A DNA stretch of 64,000 bases from Microcebus murinus (lineage: Eukaryota > Chordata > Mammalia > Primates > Cheirogaleidae): contig NC_134115.1 of NCBI RefSeq assembly GCF_040939455.1, forward strand, positions 27,120,727 to 27,184,726. The letters are read 5' to 3'. Below, in pieces: positions 24,020-35,810 of the stretch. The first letter of the stretch is position 1. Each line of letters starts with the position of its first letter. The notes below the pieces were generated by a model. It saw only the letters and a list, made by a program, of their open reading frames with translations. It ran no database searches and had not been told where the DNA came from. Position numbers and translations under genes: made by a program.

Positions 24020-25390
24020 GACATTCTTCCTCCTGAAATCCACTTGGAGACTTTAGAAGTCAGCCCCAAGACATAATAAATCAAGGACCGCCGTGGGCAC
24101 ACACCTTCAGCACACACCTGTCCCAATAGAAGTGAGCTGAGCCCGGGGGAGCAGCCTGGAGTGTGAGTAAACTAATGGACAGGAGGAGATGGATGACTCA
24201 CAATCCCGGGGGAGGAGGGAATGAGCATTATACAGAAACCATTGGTAACAAATGAGGACATGCAAACGTGGAATTTTATCCATAGACACATGTTATTCAT
24301 ACATATAGTAACTGCCCAAAGACAAGACACGGCATATCCTTTATCATAGCCAAGTGAATGTTAGAGACACAGGATTACTCAGGAAGGAGGGTCTTGGGGA
24401 GCTGCGTGTAGAATGTAACTGAGAAACTATAAAGTTAGTGATATGTGGAGGTTAGCCTAGAAAACACATTTTATAATGCCCAGCAGACATGCCTCGATGG
24501 CAGAGTAACCTGGGCTTTCGCTCGGGCACAAACATTTAAAAGGCGCAGAAATTTGACATCATTTTTAGCGATTCATTGTCTCCTCCAATAGTCCCAAATC
24601 CATTATGGGCACAGCATGCTTAATTGATGCTTTGAAAAGTAGATTAATAGTAAACATGGTGAAGTCCCAAGAGTCACATAAAGCCTTCTTTTGGATGTTA
24701 CAAACCTGAATACATAACCTTCCTGACATCCTTAATGGCATCCTTAACAGGGAAAAATACAGGCCATAATTATACCTTGTCAAGTCATCACTTACGGATT
24801 TCAACTTGGCCTGCCAGTGCTGTCTCCATGGTCCTATGCCAAGAGATAAAAGAGAAAGGAGGACAGGAAAACAGAATTCATATCGAGAGGTCCAGTGGTA
24901 GGGACATCTTTTTCTTTCATCTGACACTGTCATATTTCTTGTCAATATCTCATGCAGTAATTATGGCCTTGCTGTAGAAACACTGTTGAAAAACTATATT
25001 GATGGAACCGAACATATATCTGATAAAGACAGGAACATAGAACAAGTCAAATTTTGATTTCTCCTTTCACCTTCAGGAGTCTGGTCATGTAAAATTGTTG
25101 TTAGAGGTTAAAAATGCTTTAACCTAATTTCCATATTCCAAATCCACACTCATTTTTAGGTCCTGGCTCCTGAACCATTCATCAGAATTCCCTTTACATA
25201 GTGCATCAGTTTGAATAAACAATATAACACTTTAATAAATTTATGATTACATAAAATAAAATATATAATATGAAAATATATGAATAATTTATAGGGTTCC
25301 TATTTCTGTGGCTCCTATTAGAAATGAATGAATTTCACACCATCGTGCTCCAGAAATAAGCCAGACATGTGAGCCTGTTTTTGTGGATAC
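24020..25390. other. Unassigned sequence
   Basis: No repeat recognised. It holds a 126-codon minus-strand open frame (24945-24565) with no motif I know. The protein is not low-complexity but shows no clear domain, signal peptide or membrane pattern, so I do not call it a gene. Confidence 0.45.
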
Positions 25391-25394
25391 AGCT

Positions 25395-25500
25395 GGGTTT
25401 AATCTTTTTATTATAGATTATAAACCTCTGATTCTGTTTCATCTTTGTATCTCCCAAGTTCCTTAAGTACTTATTGAATAAAAAAAATACATGAAAGAGT
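25395..25500 (+). repeat. L2 LINE 3' end fragment
   Basis: TCTGTTTCATCTTTGTATCTCCCAAGTTCCTTAAGTACTTATTGAATAAA resembles the last 60 bp of L2. Short and diverged. Confidence 0.5.
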
Positions 25501-28049
25501 GGATAAATTTATAAATGAGCTAATGAATACATCAATACCTGGCATTTCTCTAGGAAAAGCAGTTAGTACATATTGGCTTATTTGAACTTTGTACAGTATA
25601 TTGCCAAATAGACTTTCACTTTTTTATACCCTTTATGTTGATTGATAAGTTTTTGAATTTTAACCTTTTAAAAAAATTTTTTGTCACTGTTTAGAGTTGA
25701 GCTATGTGAAATTATAGTCACCTTTAAAATAGTGTCAGTTTCTCTTAATGCCACTTCTATTATGTTGATGTCATCATCGTTGAAAAATTTTTTAAAAGAT
25801 ACAAAAAAAAAATACCACACTTTCCTTTCATACCCAGGCAGTGTGTGAATATGATGCTTTCTCATTTCTATTTATGTTTACTACCTGCAGAGTTCATTTG
25901 CCAAGATTCCTTTCAAGCATGACTCTCTCTTTTCTAAGTTTTAAATTAAAAGGTATTCCCTCTGTTACCCAAAATTACATCTCAGACTATCCAGCTGACA
26001 CATAAGGATGGGATAAGTGGTACTGAACCAGCTCTTCACAAGAGGTAGGACAAGAGGCACTAGTTTGGCCCCCCAGGGACGGAGAATGAATAGATCTTTA
26101 TCCCTTTCTTTTCTCATCACTCCTCCATACACCCCTTTCTTTCATGTCTTTTGATTCAAGGAGACAGCTTCTGTTACTGTTCGTCAAGTGGAAAAACGGC
26201 TCAGTTCCATGAGCTTGGAACTTTGTGCCTTGGCCTGCCAGGGATGATAGTGTCACCTCCTACAGAGGATTCCATGGAGGTGTGTTTGCCTGTCTAGCCA
26301 TTTCCCAAATCAAACCAGGGCCAGCTGTGAGCCCTTCATGGCTCTTTGATTTTTTTTTTTTTTAATCCAGCCAGATACTCCTCTGTTCCATAAGAGAAAC
26401 TCATTCACTTAGTGTAGGCTCTCAGAAGCACACTCATCTCTCCTTATTGTAAAAATGGTCTACATTTCCTTTATTCCTAGACCCAAAGAGCTGGTGCTAA
26501 GTTTGCACCCCCAGTGGAGAAATTCAGAAAATGTGCTAAGTCAAAAAATATGGGACCCTTTCCAAATGTAATTCTGTGAATGCAGTAGTAAAGTTTTGGA
26601 ACTGAAATATGAGTAATGATTTTGAATATAGAGAAATTATTTGTCACTGTGACTTTGGATTTTAGGGTAAGAAAAGGGAAAAACACACCCACTCTTTTTC
26701 ATGTTTGTCAGCTGGGACTCATAACACTTGTTGAAAATTATAAGGCTAGCATGCTTATTCAAACCTCCTATAATACAACTCACTGCAAAATTTATCTTTT
26801 AACTGCTTGGAAAATATCCCTCACTTCAAATTTAGGAGAGGTGTATTTTCTTTTCTTTTAAAATTTTGATTGGAATTTGGCACATTAAATGGTTTGTGTA
26901 TAGGTGCACGAATACTAATATTATTCCCAATGCAACAAGATTGAAAAGTCATACTATGCAGAAATGCAGGTATTCGAGGGTGTATAGGGGTATGACATTG
27001 TTTCATTATTGACTACTGTGATTAAACAAGCACTTTCTGCAGCTGTGACTTTATGCAGATGGAAGGACCCAAGCCAGAGGGGGTGAAATGGTTTTCTGAA
27101 ATGAAGTCAAGAAGTAGATCCATTTTTCCCCACTAAATCTTTGAAAGAAACCACATGAAGATATGCACTGTGCAAATAGGAGCTATGCATGCTGTGTATG
27201 TGTAGATTTTTTACCTCTATTTTTGCTCATGGAGTAATGCATGCTACACCTACTATAGGCTTGGGAAGTCTGAAACCATGTACCTATGTAGAATTTTAGA
27301 AGATGTATGATTTATTGAACAAAAAATTATCTGGAATATAGAGTGGTTTTTCCTGCCTTAGGCTCTTAAAACTGCTTTGGATAGTCAGGTGCAAATCTTT
27401 TAGATAATTTGCAGTTAAACAGAATATTTTCTCTATCTCTTCAAACATTTGAATTGTTTTTTTTTTTCACTTCTTTAAAGTAAATATTTTCTTTATCCTT
27501 TTTTTCTTCCAGTGAGTATCTCTTCTGCCTTAACTCTTTATCTCCTAAAATTTTCCCCAATTTGTTACTAGTTCTAAAAATTATCTTTTCTACATCATGT
27601 ACATTTCTACAATATCTCCTTAATCTCTGCCCTAAAATCTTTCCTAAATGACAGTTATTATTCAAGAGTGTTTTTCTTTCTTTAGTTCAGAGCATGAAGT
27701 TTTGCCCAAGGAATAACTGAGAGCCTTGGCTCTACTTTTTTCTGGGTACAAATGCTTCCTTGATCTTGCATAAAATCTGAGGCAGATGAGCCACCATGCT
27801 GCTAGGAGAAAGAATTAACTATCCAAGCTCCTATATGCTTTGGAGAAATAAGTGAAATAGAATTTTCACAGAGTTGTAAGTTATTTGAAAGACGTTATTC
27901 TTTCAAATTTCAAAGACAGGCAATAACTAACTAATTAGCTAAATAAATAAAACAAGCTATGCAAAAGAGTGAGGGGAAAATGAGAATTTTATAAAATATG
28001 ACAGGGGTAGCTTCTTCATAGATTGAGTATCAGGGAAGAGCTATATGAG
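25501..28049. other. Unassigned AT-rich sequence
   Basis: About 2.5 kb without a feature I can name, apart from T runs at 26348-26363 and 27458-27469. Open frames are short and lack recognisable domains. Confidence 0.45.
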
Positions 28050-28553
28050 AAAATGTAATAGTTATTATTCCTGTGTACCAAATTATTTCCAAAACTAGCA
28101 GCTTGAAAAGACAAACATTTATTTTTCTGCATGGTTTTTGTCAGATAAGAATTCAGTAATGACTTAGCTGGGTAGTTCTCTCTCAGGGCCTCTTGAGAGG
28201 CTGCTGTCATCAAAGGCTTGACTGGACAGGATAATCTGCTTCCAAGGTGACTAACTCACATGATTGTTGGCAGGAGGCCTCATGGGTCTTCCCTCATGGG
28301 TCTTTCCATAAGAGCCATTTGAGTATCTTCATGACATGTTGACTGGTTTTCCCCAAAGCATATGGTCTAAAAGAGCAAGGAAGAACCACAACATATTTTA
28401 TGCTTTAGCCTTGGAAGTCACATGCTATAACTCTACTGTATCTTATTGGTCATACAGATTGTTGCAGATGCCATGTAGGGGCTGGAGGAATTATTACAGG
28501 GTATGAGTACCAGGGGGTAAGGATCATTGGGCCACATCTGGCTACCATGGGAA
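28050..28553 (-). mobile_element. MLT1-like MaLR LTR, antisense
   Basis: Reversed landmarks in order: AACATTTATTTTTCTGCATGG, GGCTTGACTGGACAGGATAATCTGCTTCC, TGTTGGCAGGAGGCCTCATGG, TTGGAAGTCACATGC, TATTGGTCATACAGA and GTACCAGGGGGTAAGGATCATTGGGCC. These fit an MLT1-type LTR as I recall it. Subfamily uncertain. Confidence 0.6.
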
Positions 28554-28599
28554 AGGATGGTTGAACAGAGGCAAGAATAATTACAAAGAATCAGTTAAG

Positions 28600-28860
28600 T
28601 GAATACCTAGGGAGAAGTGCATTCCAGTTAAAGGAAGCAGCAGCTCCTATGATGCTGAGGCAGGGGAAGGTTGGTATTGTCAAGGAATAGACATAAAGCT
28701 AGCTTGAACAAGCAGGAGAGTTGCATGGAATGAGTCCAGTGAGCAGCAGCCAGATTGCATAGAGGGACTTGAGATATATTCCAAGTGCGGCATAAAACTG
28801 TTGGAAAGTTTTAAGCAGAGGAGTGACATTAACTGCATGACTACAAGTTGAAAAAAAAGT
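28600..28860 (-). repeat. L2 LINE fragment, antisense
   Basis: AGGGAGAAGTGCATTCCAGTTAAAGG, a GGACTTGAGATATATTCCAAGTGC stretch and TTTTAAGCAGAGGAGTGACATTAACTGC match the reversed L2 3' region upstream of its terminus. Confidence 0.6.
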
Positions 28861-29040
28861 ACAATTCTGAGAAAAGAACTAGAATGGACCTGAAGAATTG
28901 CAGTACTAAACAGAATGAGATAGACTAAGACTCTTGACTTTTACCCTTGACGATCATACTCTGCAAACTCATATAAAGATGAGACACAAATATTTATTCT
29001 ACACTGTCGAGTAATAGAATAAAAGCGATGCAAGGAATTT

Positions 29041-29493
29041 TTTAAATTTCAAGATATTGAAGGGGTACAAATATTTCTGGTTACATGGATCATTTTTGCA
29101 ATGCTTGAGTCCCAGCTATAGGGATGCCCATCACCCAAATAGTGTTCATTGTACCCATTAGATAGTTTTTTGCTTCTCTCCTCCTCTCCCTCCTCCTGCT
29201 TTACTTCCACTGAGTTTTATTTCCCTCTGTGCATCTCTGGGCTTATTGGTTAATAATGAGTACACATGGTGTTTGTTTTTCCCATCTTGAGGTACTTCAC
29301 TTAGGAGAATGGTCTCCAGTTTCATCCAAATTGTTGCAAAAGGCATTAATTCATCCATTTTATGGCTGAGTAGTACTCCATGGTACGCATATACCACATT
29401 TTCATAATTCACTCATGAATTGATGGGCACTTGGGTTGATTCCACATCTTTGCAATTGTGAATTGTGCTGCAATAAACAATCTTGATTCTGCT
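29041..29493 (-). mobile_element. Primate L1 3' end, antisense
   Basis: GGGGTACAAATATTTCTGG, the CCCATCACCCAAATAGTGTTCATTGTACCCATTAG stretch, AGTACTCCATGGTACGC and GTGCTGCAATAAACA are the reversed 3' UTR of a primate L1. A 14-bp direct repeat flanks it (GATGCAAGGAATTT at 29027-29040, GATCCAAGGATTTA at 29494-29507, 12 of 14), giving a 453-bp 5'-truncated insertion. Confidence 0.88.
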
Positions 29494-29507
29494 GATCCAA
29501 GGATTTA

Positions 29508-30345
29508 AATGTGAAGTGTGTGCACCTCTGAACAGGACCTGACATGTTCTGCCATTATAAAAAAGGTTCTACTGTTGATCCTGACCATTTATAGGAGCCA
29601 AAAGTCACAGGGAATTTCAGGCAAGAATATACCTATGAGATATTTTATAAATATTTCAAGGGCCAAGTTGCATTTCTGCTCAAGTAGCTGTGTAGTCTCC
29701 CTATTATTTGTCAGGTAGAACATCATTCACTCCAGTTTTTCCAATTCCTCCATGCTGTTAGAAGGCAGATTTTGACTCATTTTTAAAAATTCACTTCAGA
29801 CATAAAAGAATAGCTCTTTATTCTTTTGATCCCATTAGCTCACCCTCCCAGCTAGCTCACTGGACAATGATGAGTCTTACTCTTTATAAAGTGGTTTCAA
29901 CCTCCAGAGAAAATGCCAACTTTAATTTCAAATGTGATTATTCTGCTCTGTTGCTCCGTGCAGGTGCTGAGATTCTGGCCATGGTTCACTGCCTTGGAGG
30001 AGGCATATGTTCAGTTTTTCTCTTAAACCAGACATACTTGCCATGTACCTGCTGTGCCCTGCAAAACATTTCAATGGTAATGGAATGTACCAGATAAAAA
30101 TGTTCATCATCTCTGATCCCAATCATGTACACAAAATTAACCTTTTCTCCATATCTACTGGTTTGAAGTGACATTCTTATCTCTTCACTGTTTACCTACA
30201 TTTCTTTATTTTTATCTGAGAACAAGAAACCTGTGCTTTTTAGAGCCTTGCATATAATGTAGCAGTTCTTCAAATATGAATGTACTAAACATTGTCATAT
30301 CTTTATTAATTGAAACATTTCTAATATGGAGTTGGAATATAACTC
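29508..30345. other. Unassigned sequence
   Basis: No repeat recognised. Several overlapping short frames at 29867-30174 on both strands are without known domains. Confidence 0.4.
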
Positions 30346-30349
30346 CATG

Positions 30350-30650
30350 AAGAATTCAAAACCTTTATCTTGGTTCACCTTCCACCTATCCAGCCCTCTT
30401 GTCCACCCTATGCTGTTATTCACCATTAAGTAGACCATGTGCTTTCATGTCTTTACTGCTTTGTACCTGTGGTTTGCTCTGCTGAGAAGTCCTCTGACCT
30501 TACTTCTTTCATGAACTTTTATTTCTCTTTCAAAGCTCAGTGCAAATACCACCTTCCCTGAGAAGCTTCTCTGATCCTTATAATCAGATCTAGCTTCTAT
30601 TCCCACAGCCCACGCTGGGACATTCAGGCTACATTTGGGTATTTAGTTCT
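30350..30650 (+). repeat. L2 LINE 3' region, sense
   Basis: TTTCAAAGCTCAGTGCAAATACCACCTTCCCTGAGAAGCTTCTCTGATCC is the typical L2 3' text, preceded by diverged L2-like pyrimidine-rich sequence and followed by a fading 3' portion. Confidence 0.7.
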
Positions 30651-30689
30651 AAGTACTATACTTGCTTAATTTGATCACTCAATGCACAG

Positions 30690-31305
30690 CCCCTGACCTA
30701 TCAGAGGCTCAGTACAAGTTTATTATTTTAACCAATAATTCCAAACCATTTAAAATAATCAATGTAAAGTATTTCAAAGTTTCCCAGCCTATTTGTTCCT
30801 GTGTCATTTGCTCATCAGAATCCTGTAACAGCTTCAAATACTAGAGACAACTTCAGGGTGGCTGATGTCCAGAGATTTTACATGGATTGAGATGGAAAGT
30901 AATCCCTATCTTTTCTCATATACCCTGGAAGCTACAGTAACAATGATTGGAAGGTCTGAGGTAAATTTTATTTGTGTGATGATTGTTCTTATTATCACCC
31001 ACTGGAATATCAACAAAAATGATACACACCAGTTCACCTTCTGTCATGTCCATTTAGATTATGCGACCTTAAACAAATGTCTGTTCATGTCTCAGGGCAT
31101 TGAAAAAAGTAAATATGATTAATAATCACACAAAGAGTGAGTCTAGGCATTTGAAATCAGAGGCAGGCTGTGGCAGAGATGACGGGTAGAATCTGAGTAA
31201 AGAGCCTCCCATGCCTTCCACATCTCTTTGTGGTATGGGGCAGTGAAAAGAAGACGCTGCAATCTGAAGTGCATAGGGAAATAGCATCTACTTGTTTCTT
31301 CATGT
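30690..31305. other. Unassigned sequence
   Basis: No confident assignment. An 85-codon open frame at 30865-31122 (+) lacks recognisable domains. Confidence 0.4.
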
Positions 31306-31309
31306 TTTT

Positions 31310-31650
31310 GTTTATTCATTCGCTGAGCTGAGCACTCTTTTTGGGCAGCCACTTGCTGGGAGTCAGAGTCACAGGGATGAAACAGGTTGTGCCCTCGTGG
31401 TGCTTCCAGTCTAGAAGGAAGGGCAAACGTGATTACATGGTTAATTTATTTGCCACATTTTTGATAAGTGCCATCAAGTAATATTCTGGAGTGTTATAAG
31501 AGCATATCATGATGGAGGTAGGTGTTCACAGAGAGGGTTTTTCTGAAGAGGTGACATTTAAGGTGAGTCTTGAAGGATAAGGCAGGCAGGCAAAGAGGAC
31601 AGGACACAGGGGGGTGAGCGAGAGGGCAGGAAGGGGGGGGCGACCAAATG
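31310..31650 (-). repeat. L2 LINE 3' end, antisense
   Basis: TTTATTCATTCGCTGAGCTGAGCACTC, CACAGGGATGAAACAG, GTGGTGCTTCCAGTCTAG, then GAAGAGGTGACATTTAAGGTGAGTCTTGAAGG follow the reversed L2 3' end. The G-rich end is a separate entry. Confidence 0.6.
31609..31640 (+). other. G-rich tract, possible G-quadruplex
   Basis: G6, G3 and G8 runs with spacers of 9 and 6 nt within 32 nt. The long terminal run can supply two tetrad columns. Weaker than the 48.04 kb candidate. Confidence 0.45.
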
Positions 31651-31844
31651 CTCTGTCTTGGTGGATATACTTATCTGTCCATGACATTTGCCATTGACCA
31701 ACAGGACTAGCTTTCTTGCTTTTTTTTTTTTTTTAATTTGAATCATGTGGCATTAAACTTAACTTTTGCCATTTGGCATGACTTTTTTATTTGCTAGAGA
31801 AGGATATAACATTCAAAGGATTAAAACTGTGTTCATTAGTAGAA

Positions 31845-32155
31845 ACAGAACATCATGCTAAGTGAAATAAGCCAGAAAGACAAATACTGCATTAGTCTAT
31901 GCATGTGTATCTAAAATATTCAAATTCATAGACTCACAGTGGAATGGTGATTACCATTGGCTAGGTAGGAGGAATTCGGGATTTGCTAATCAATGGGCAT
32001 AAAGTTTCAGTTAAGCAAGGCAAACAAACTCTTTGTATCTGCTGTAAAACATTATGCTTACAGTCAACAATAATTTATTACACACTTAAAAAATTTGTTA
32101 AGAAAGTAGATCTCATGTTAAGCATTCTTACCACAATAAAATGACAAATGAATTA
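31845..32155 (+). mobile_element. Old L1 3' end, sense
   Basis: ACATCATGCTAAGTGAAATAAGCCAGA, AATTCATAGACTCACAGTGGAATGGTGATTACCA, AGTTTCAGTTAAGCAAGG and CTTACCACAATAAAATGA are the L1 3' terminus in order. 5' truncated, no clear target duplication. Confidence 0.85.
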
Positions 32156-32159
32156 AAAA

Positions 32160-34030
32160 TAGGAATGCGATGGAAATAAAGAACACACTAACATTATTTA
32201 TATTTATACTTCTGTGCTCATTTTGCTACTTGTGGAGAGAGTAGGAAGGCAGAAAAATACAGACCAAGGGAAAAAAGGAGAGAGAGGATTTCTGGAAGGA
32301 ATTAGTGGAGGGGCAAAGGCACACAAAAAAAATAGAACAAATAGAATGTAAGCAAAGTGATGAACTGTATGCACCAACTCTGATAAAATTGGTTTTGTTC
32401 TTTCTTGCTGGAGCATCAAGATTCAGCAATGATTTTGTATCATTCCCTCATGTATAAAAATTACTAGGTTAGTCTTTGTTCGCAGCCCTCAATTTTTTAA
32501 AATTTTGTTATCTTCAAATAAATTATTCTCCAGGTTTCAGTGCCCAGAATCATGTAATCGTGAGGGCTGGGGAAAATGAAGGGAAGAGCTCAGACAAGCT
32601 TCAGCTCACTGGTCCTGTGCAGTGGAATGCAAAGTGGAGAGCTAGAACACCATCATAGCCAGGGAATAGCAGAAGCGTCTTAGGATTCTGGTTTTGGTTG
32701 CAGTGGACTCCTTAAGTCTGAGAGTTCTGACAGCCTTCAACTGCCCATGGTGTGGGAACTGGTAACAGGCACCAATGTGCTTTCTTTAGCCAGAGAGGGG
32801 ACAAGCAAAACAAGCTGGTTGACAGTCAGTGGTAAGACAGATTATTCATCCTCAAAGGGATATCAGGGGTGACATCACTTGATAATAACAGTGACAGTTG
32901 TGGATTTCTGTTGAGTAGGTCAATTGAATTTAAAATATGAGATAAAAGGGGGTAGGGGGGAGAGAGAGAGAATAGTCACTAGTTAAGTGAAGTGACAACA
33001 GTAGTCAAATAACACATCCAACTGTGGGACATTAGAAAGGAAAATGTGAACACACAATAGCTATTGCTGTTAATTCCAAGAGTATTTTCCCACAATGCTG
33101 CACATTCCTAATAGACTTATGAATGGTTCTAAGCTATACATCATGGAGGAGTCAAAGCCATTAAAAGAGGCTTGAGCAACTTTTGAGAACAGATGTTTGA
33201 AAACCAATGATGGGGTAAGGAAGCATTCGAAATAAAGTTATTGAAACTGCAATCAGGAGCATCTTGAATCTTGGTTAACTTGGTGTATGCAAGCAGATGG
33301 GACAATAAGAAATCTCTATTTAGTGCACACATTCACTTACATGTGCCAAAGGGTCACCCTTTTCAAAGAAGTTTGTTGAAAATCAGTCTTATTACTTTAT
33401 CATTCCACCTCTTATCCAAATGATTTCATCTTCCAAAGGATGTGAGAGACAAGTTTATTAAGCTACGTAAGGAATTTAAGTTAATGTCAGAAAAGTAACT
33501 CATATTCAGATAGTCTATCTGGATTACTACAGGACATCTAGATATTATTATGCTCAAAGAAAACTTAAAATTATAAAATAATTTTGACATTTAAAAATGT
33601 ATAACATATTTTGTAAGTAATATATGAGAATGGCTTTATTAACCTTTATGGGTTTTTTTTTTTTTGAATCATGAAAGTTCTAACTAATTTTTTCTCTTAA
33701 TTCCTATTAAAATATTAAAGATCCCACATTTGGATTTAAGAGAACTGAGTAGGTGTTTTATACTTATAAGAATAAAAATATCTTTCTTTGCTATCATCCA
33801 AATTAAATATATTTCTTTGTTAAAACACCTCATGGTAAGATTTAAACATTCTTTCTCTAGTATTAATGAGAAATGATACACCCACACACGACCAGCATAC
33901 TTCTAAGAATTTTTTCTTTAATTTAACATTAAGCAGATTTTCAAAATATATCTTATGATGGAAATACTCTGCTTTAGGATATAGAGGATGGACGATGAAC
34001 TGGTTTTACTAGGTGGGAAGAAAGGAAGGC
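32160..34030. other. Unassigned sequence
   Basis: No named repeat over about 1.9 kb. Contains a short purine tract at 32949-32972 and a T run at 33652-33665. Open frames are short and without recognisable domains. Confidence 0.4.
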
Positions 34031-34034
34031 AGAG

Positions 34035-34260
34035 TGGTGTAGTAGATCCATGTGCAGCTTTCAAGTATGCCTGTTGAATTCTTGCTCAGGCTTGTTCGAA
34101 GGTGATCTTGAGCAAGTTACCTAGACTTTCCCAGCCCTGGTCTCCTTTTCTGAAAAATGGATGATGGTGGTGCATAATACATAGGGTGGTTTTATTTTTA
34201 TAGGATCAAATAAGTGAATATGTGTAAAGCTCATAGAAGAGAGATTACACAGGGTACAGC
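34035..34260 (+). repeat. MIR SINE
   Basis: AGAGTGGTGTAGTAGATCCATG, TGATCTTGAGCAAGTTACCTAGACTTTCCCAG, CTCCTTTTCTGAAAAATGG and AGGATCAAATAAGTGAATATGTG are in MIR order. Confidence 0.8.
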
Positions 34261-34867
34261 CTCATCTATTAAGTTGAATCTATTATTTTATTTTAAAAGG
34301 AGGAAATTTCTATGCTGATGCAGAAACTTTTCCGTGGGTCACTTAATATGAATGAAACATCATTCATTTTTCCCCCAGCTTTGTGGAGGTATAATTGACA
34401 AATAAAAACTATATATATTTGAGTGTTCTCATCACTCACTTTTTTTACCTGGTTGTGTCCGACGGTAGAGATGGTAAGAGAGGGGCAATCTGCTTTTTTT
34501 AATATGAATTCTCCTTTCTGGCTTCTGAGACAGGACACAGCATTCCAGAATGTGTTTTTCTACCTCTACTCTTGGCTCTTTGTCTCTTTTCCTTTCTCTT
34601 CATCTTGTGCTTCAGAATCGTAACACTTGGGTCAAAGGTAACTCACACTAAATTACTGTGGCCTAGACATGACGTTAAGTGTTACTGAAATGGAAACAGG
34701 TGAGAGTGTTGGGTATGTGAGATCTGGGGTGATTGTTTCCTCAGTTGATTCCATGGCCCTTGAGCTAATTCTTGGACACCTCGTACCTGGACTTGCTGTG
34801 ATTATGCCAGAATGATGCCATAGCTTTGCTTCTCTTCTCTATGCAGAACAATCTAAGTTTTGTACAC

Positions 34868-35164
34868 CAGTAGTCTCCAACCTTTTTGGCACCAGGGACC
34901 TGTTTCATGGAAGACAATTTTTCCAGCAAGGGCGAGTGGAGGGGAGTCATGGAGCTTACACAGTGATGCAAGTGATGAGGAGCAGCTGTAAATACAGATG
35001 AAGCTTTGTCCCCTCACCCACCACTCACCTCCTGCTGTGCGCCTCCCCCTTCCTAAGTTTCATAGAAGACAATTTTTCCATAGACGGACACCCAGCTCTG
35101 TAGTCCAGTCCCTAATAGGCAGTGCTCTGGTGTGGGTCTTCTGCCTGGGCATTGGAGACCGCAG
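34868..35164 (-). mobile_element. MER1-type hAT non-autonomous element
   Basis: CAGTAGTCTCCAACCTTTTTGGCACCAGGGAC at left and GCATTGGAGACCGCAG at right are the same ends as the full-length element at 21370. The interior holds only terminal sequence (TTCATGGAAGACAATTTTT, TCACCTCCTGCTGTGC) plus a partial internal repeat of the left end (TTCATAGAAGACAATTTTTCC near 35059). Flanks TTGTACAC and TTATAGAG agree at only 5 of 8 bases. It would have depended on transposase supplied by a Charlie3 relative. Confidence 0.85.
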
Positions 35165-35499
35165 TTATAGAGGATATGCAAATAAATAAGAGGAGGAGAT
35201 CCCTCATGACTAAGGAATGTGTCCTTGCAAACATATACAACATTCACTGACACCTCCATGGAGATCTGTGATAAATGCCTTGAGAACTGCTGCTCACAGA
35301 ATTGGAAGATGAAAGATACTGTTGTAGACTCAGAAGTCTTCATGAGACTCATCTTCTGGGGTTTTTCTTTCTCACAGTCTTGGAAGTCAATTTCAAGTAA
35401 AACAAACAGTCTTTGCACTGTCGTCTCACTTTTGAAATTTAATCTTGTAGAATTAACTCAAAGGAAGGGAAAAATATTTGTACGGATTCCGTCACTGTA

Positions 35500-35540
35500 A
35501 CATTTAAAAAATATTTACACTTAAAATATTTTTTAAATGT
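35500..35540. repeat. Perfect 17-bp AT-rich inverted repeat
   Basis: ACATTTAAAAAATATTT (35500-35516) and AAATATTTTTTAAATGT (35524-35540) are exact inverse complements around the loop ACACTTA. A hairpin or cruciform is possible. No T tail or promoter supports a terminator or small RNA. Confidence 0.85.
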
Positions 35541-35810
35541 AAACAAACTTGGAGGAAAGTTAACTAACTTATGTCCGTTCAGTGAAATAAGATGAAGTTA
35601 TTAAATGGTAATTATGAAAGCATGTATGATGTTAAATGAAAATCAGGATTATAATAGTTTTAAGTAGAAGACAAAAAAGACTTTAAAATAATGGTAGTCA
35701 GTGGAAATTGTGGGATTATTAGTGATTTTTAGTTTTTCCAATTTTCATTAAAGCCATCACAGTATTTATAAATGTGGCTTTAAAATAAAATTTAAGAGGT
35801 TAGATAATTT

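Noticed and set aside
24565..24945. 126-codon minus-strand open frame in unassigned DNA
   Set aside because: No recognisable domain, no upstream promoter or splice context, and this length is expected by chance in 64 kb. A homology search with a hit would reverse this.
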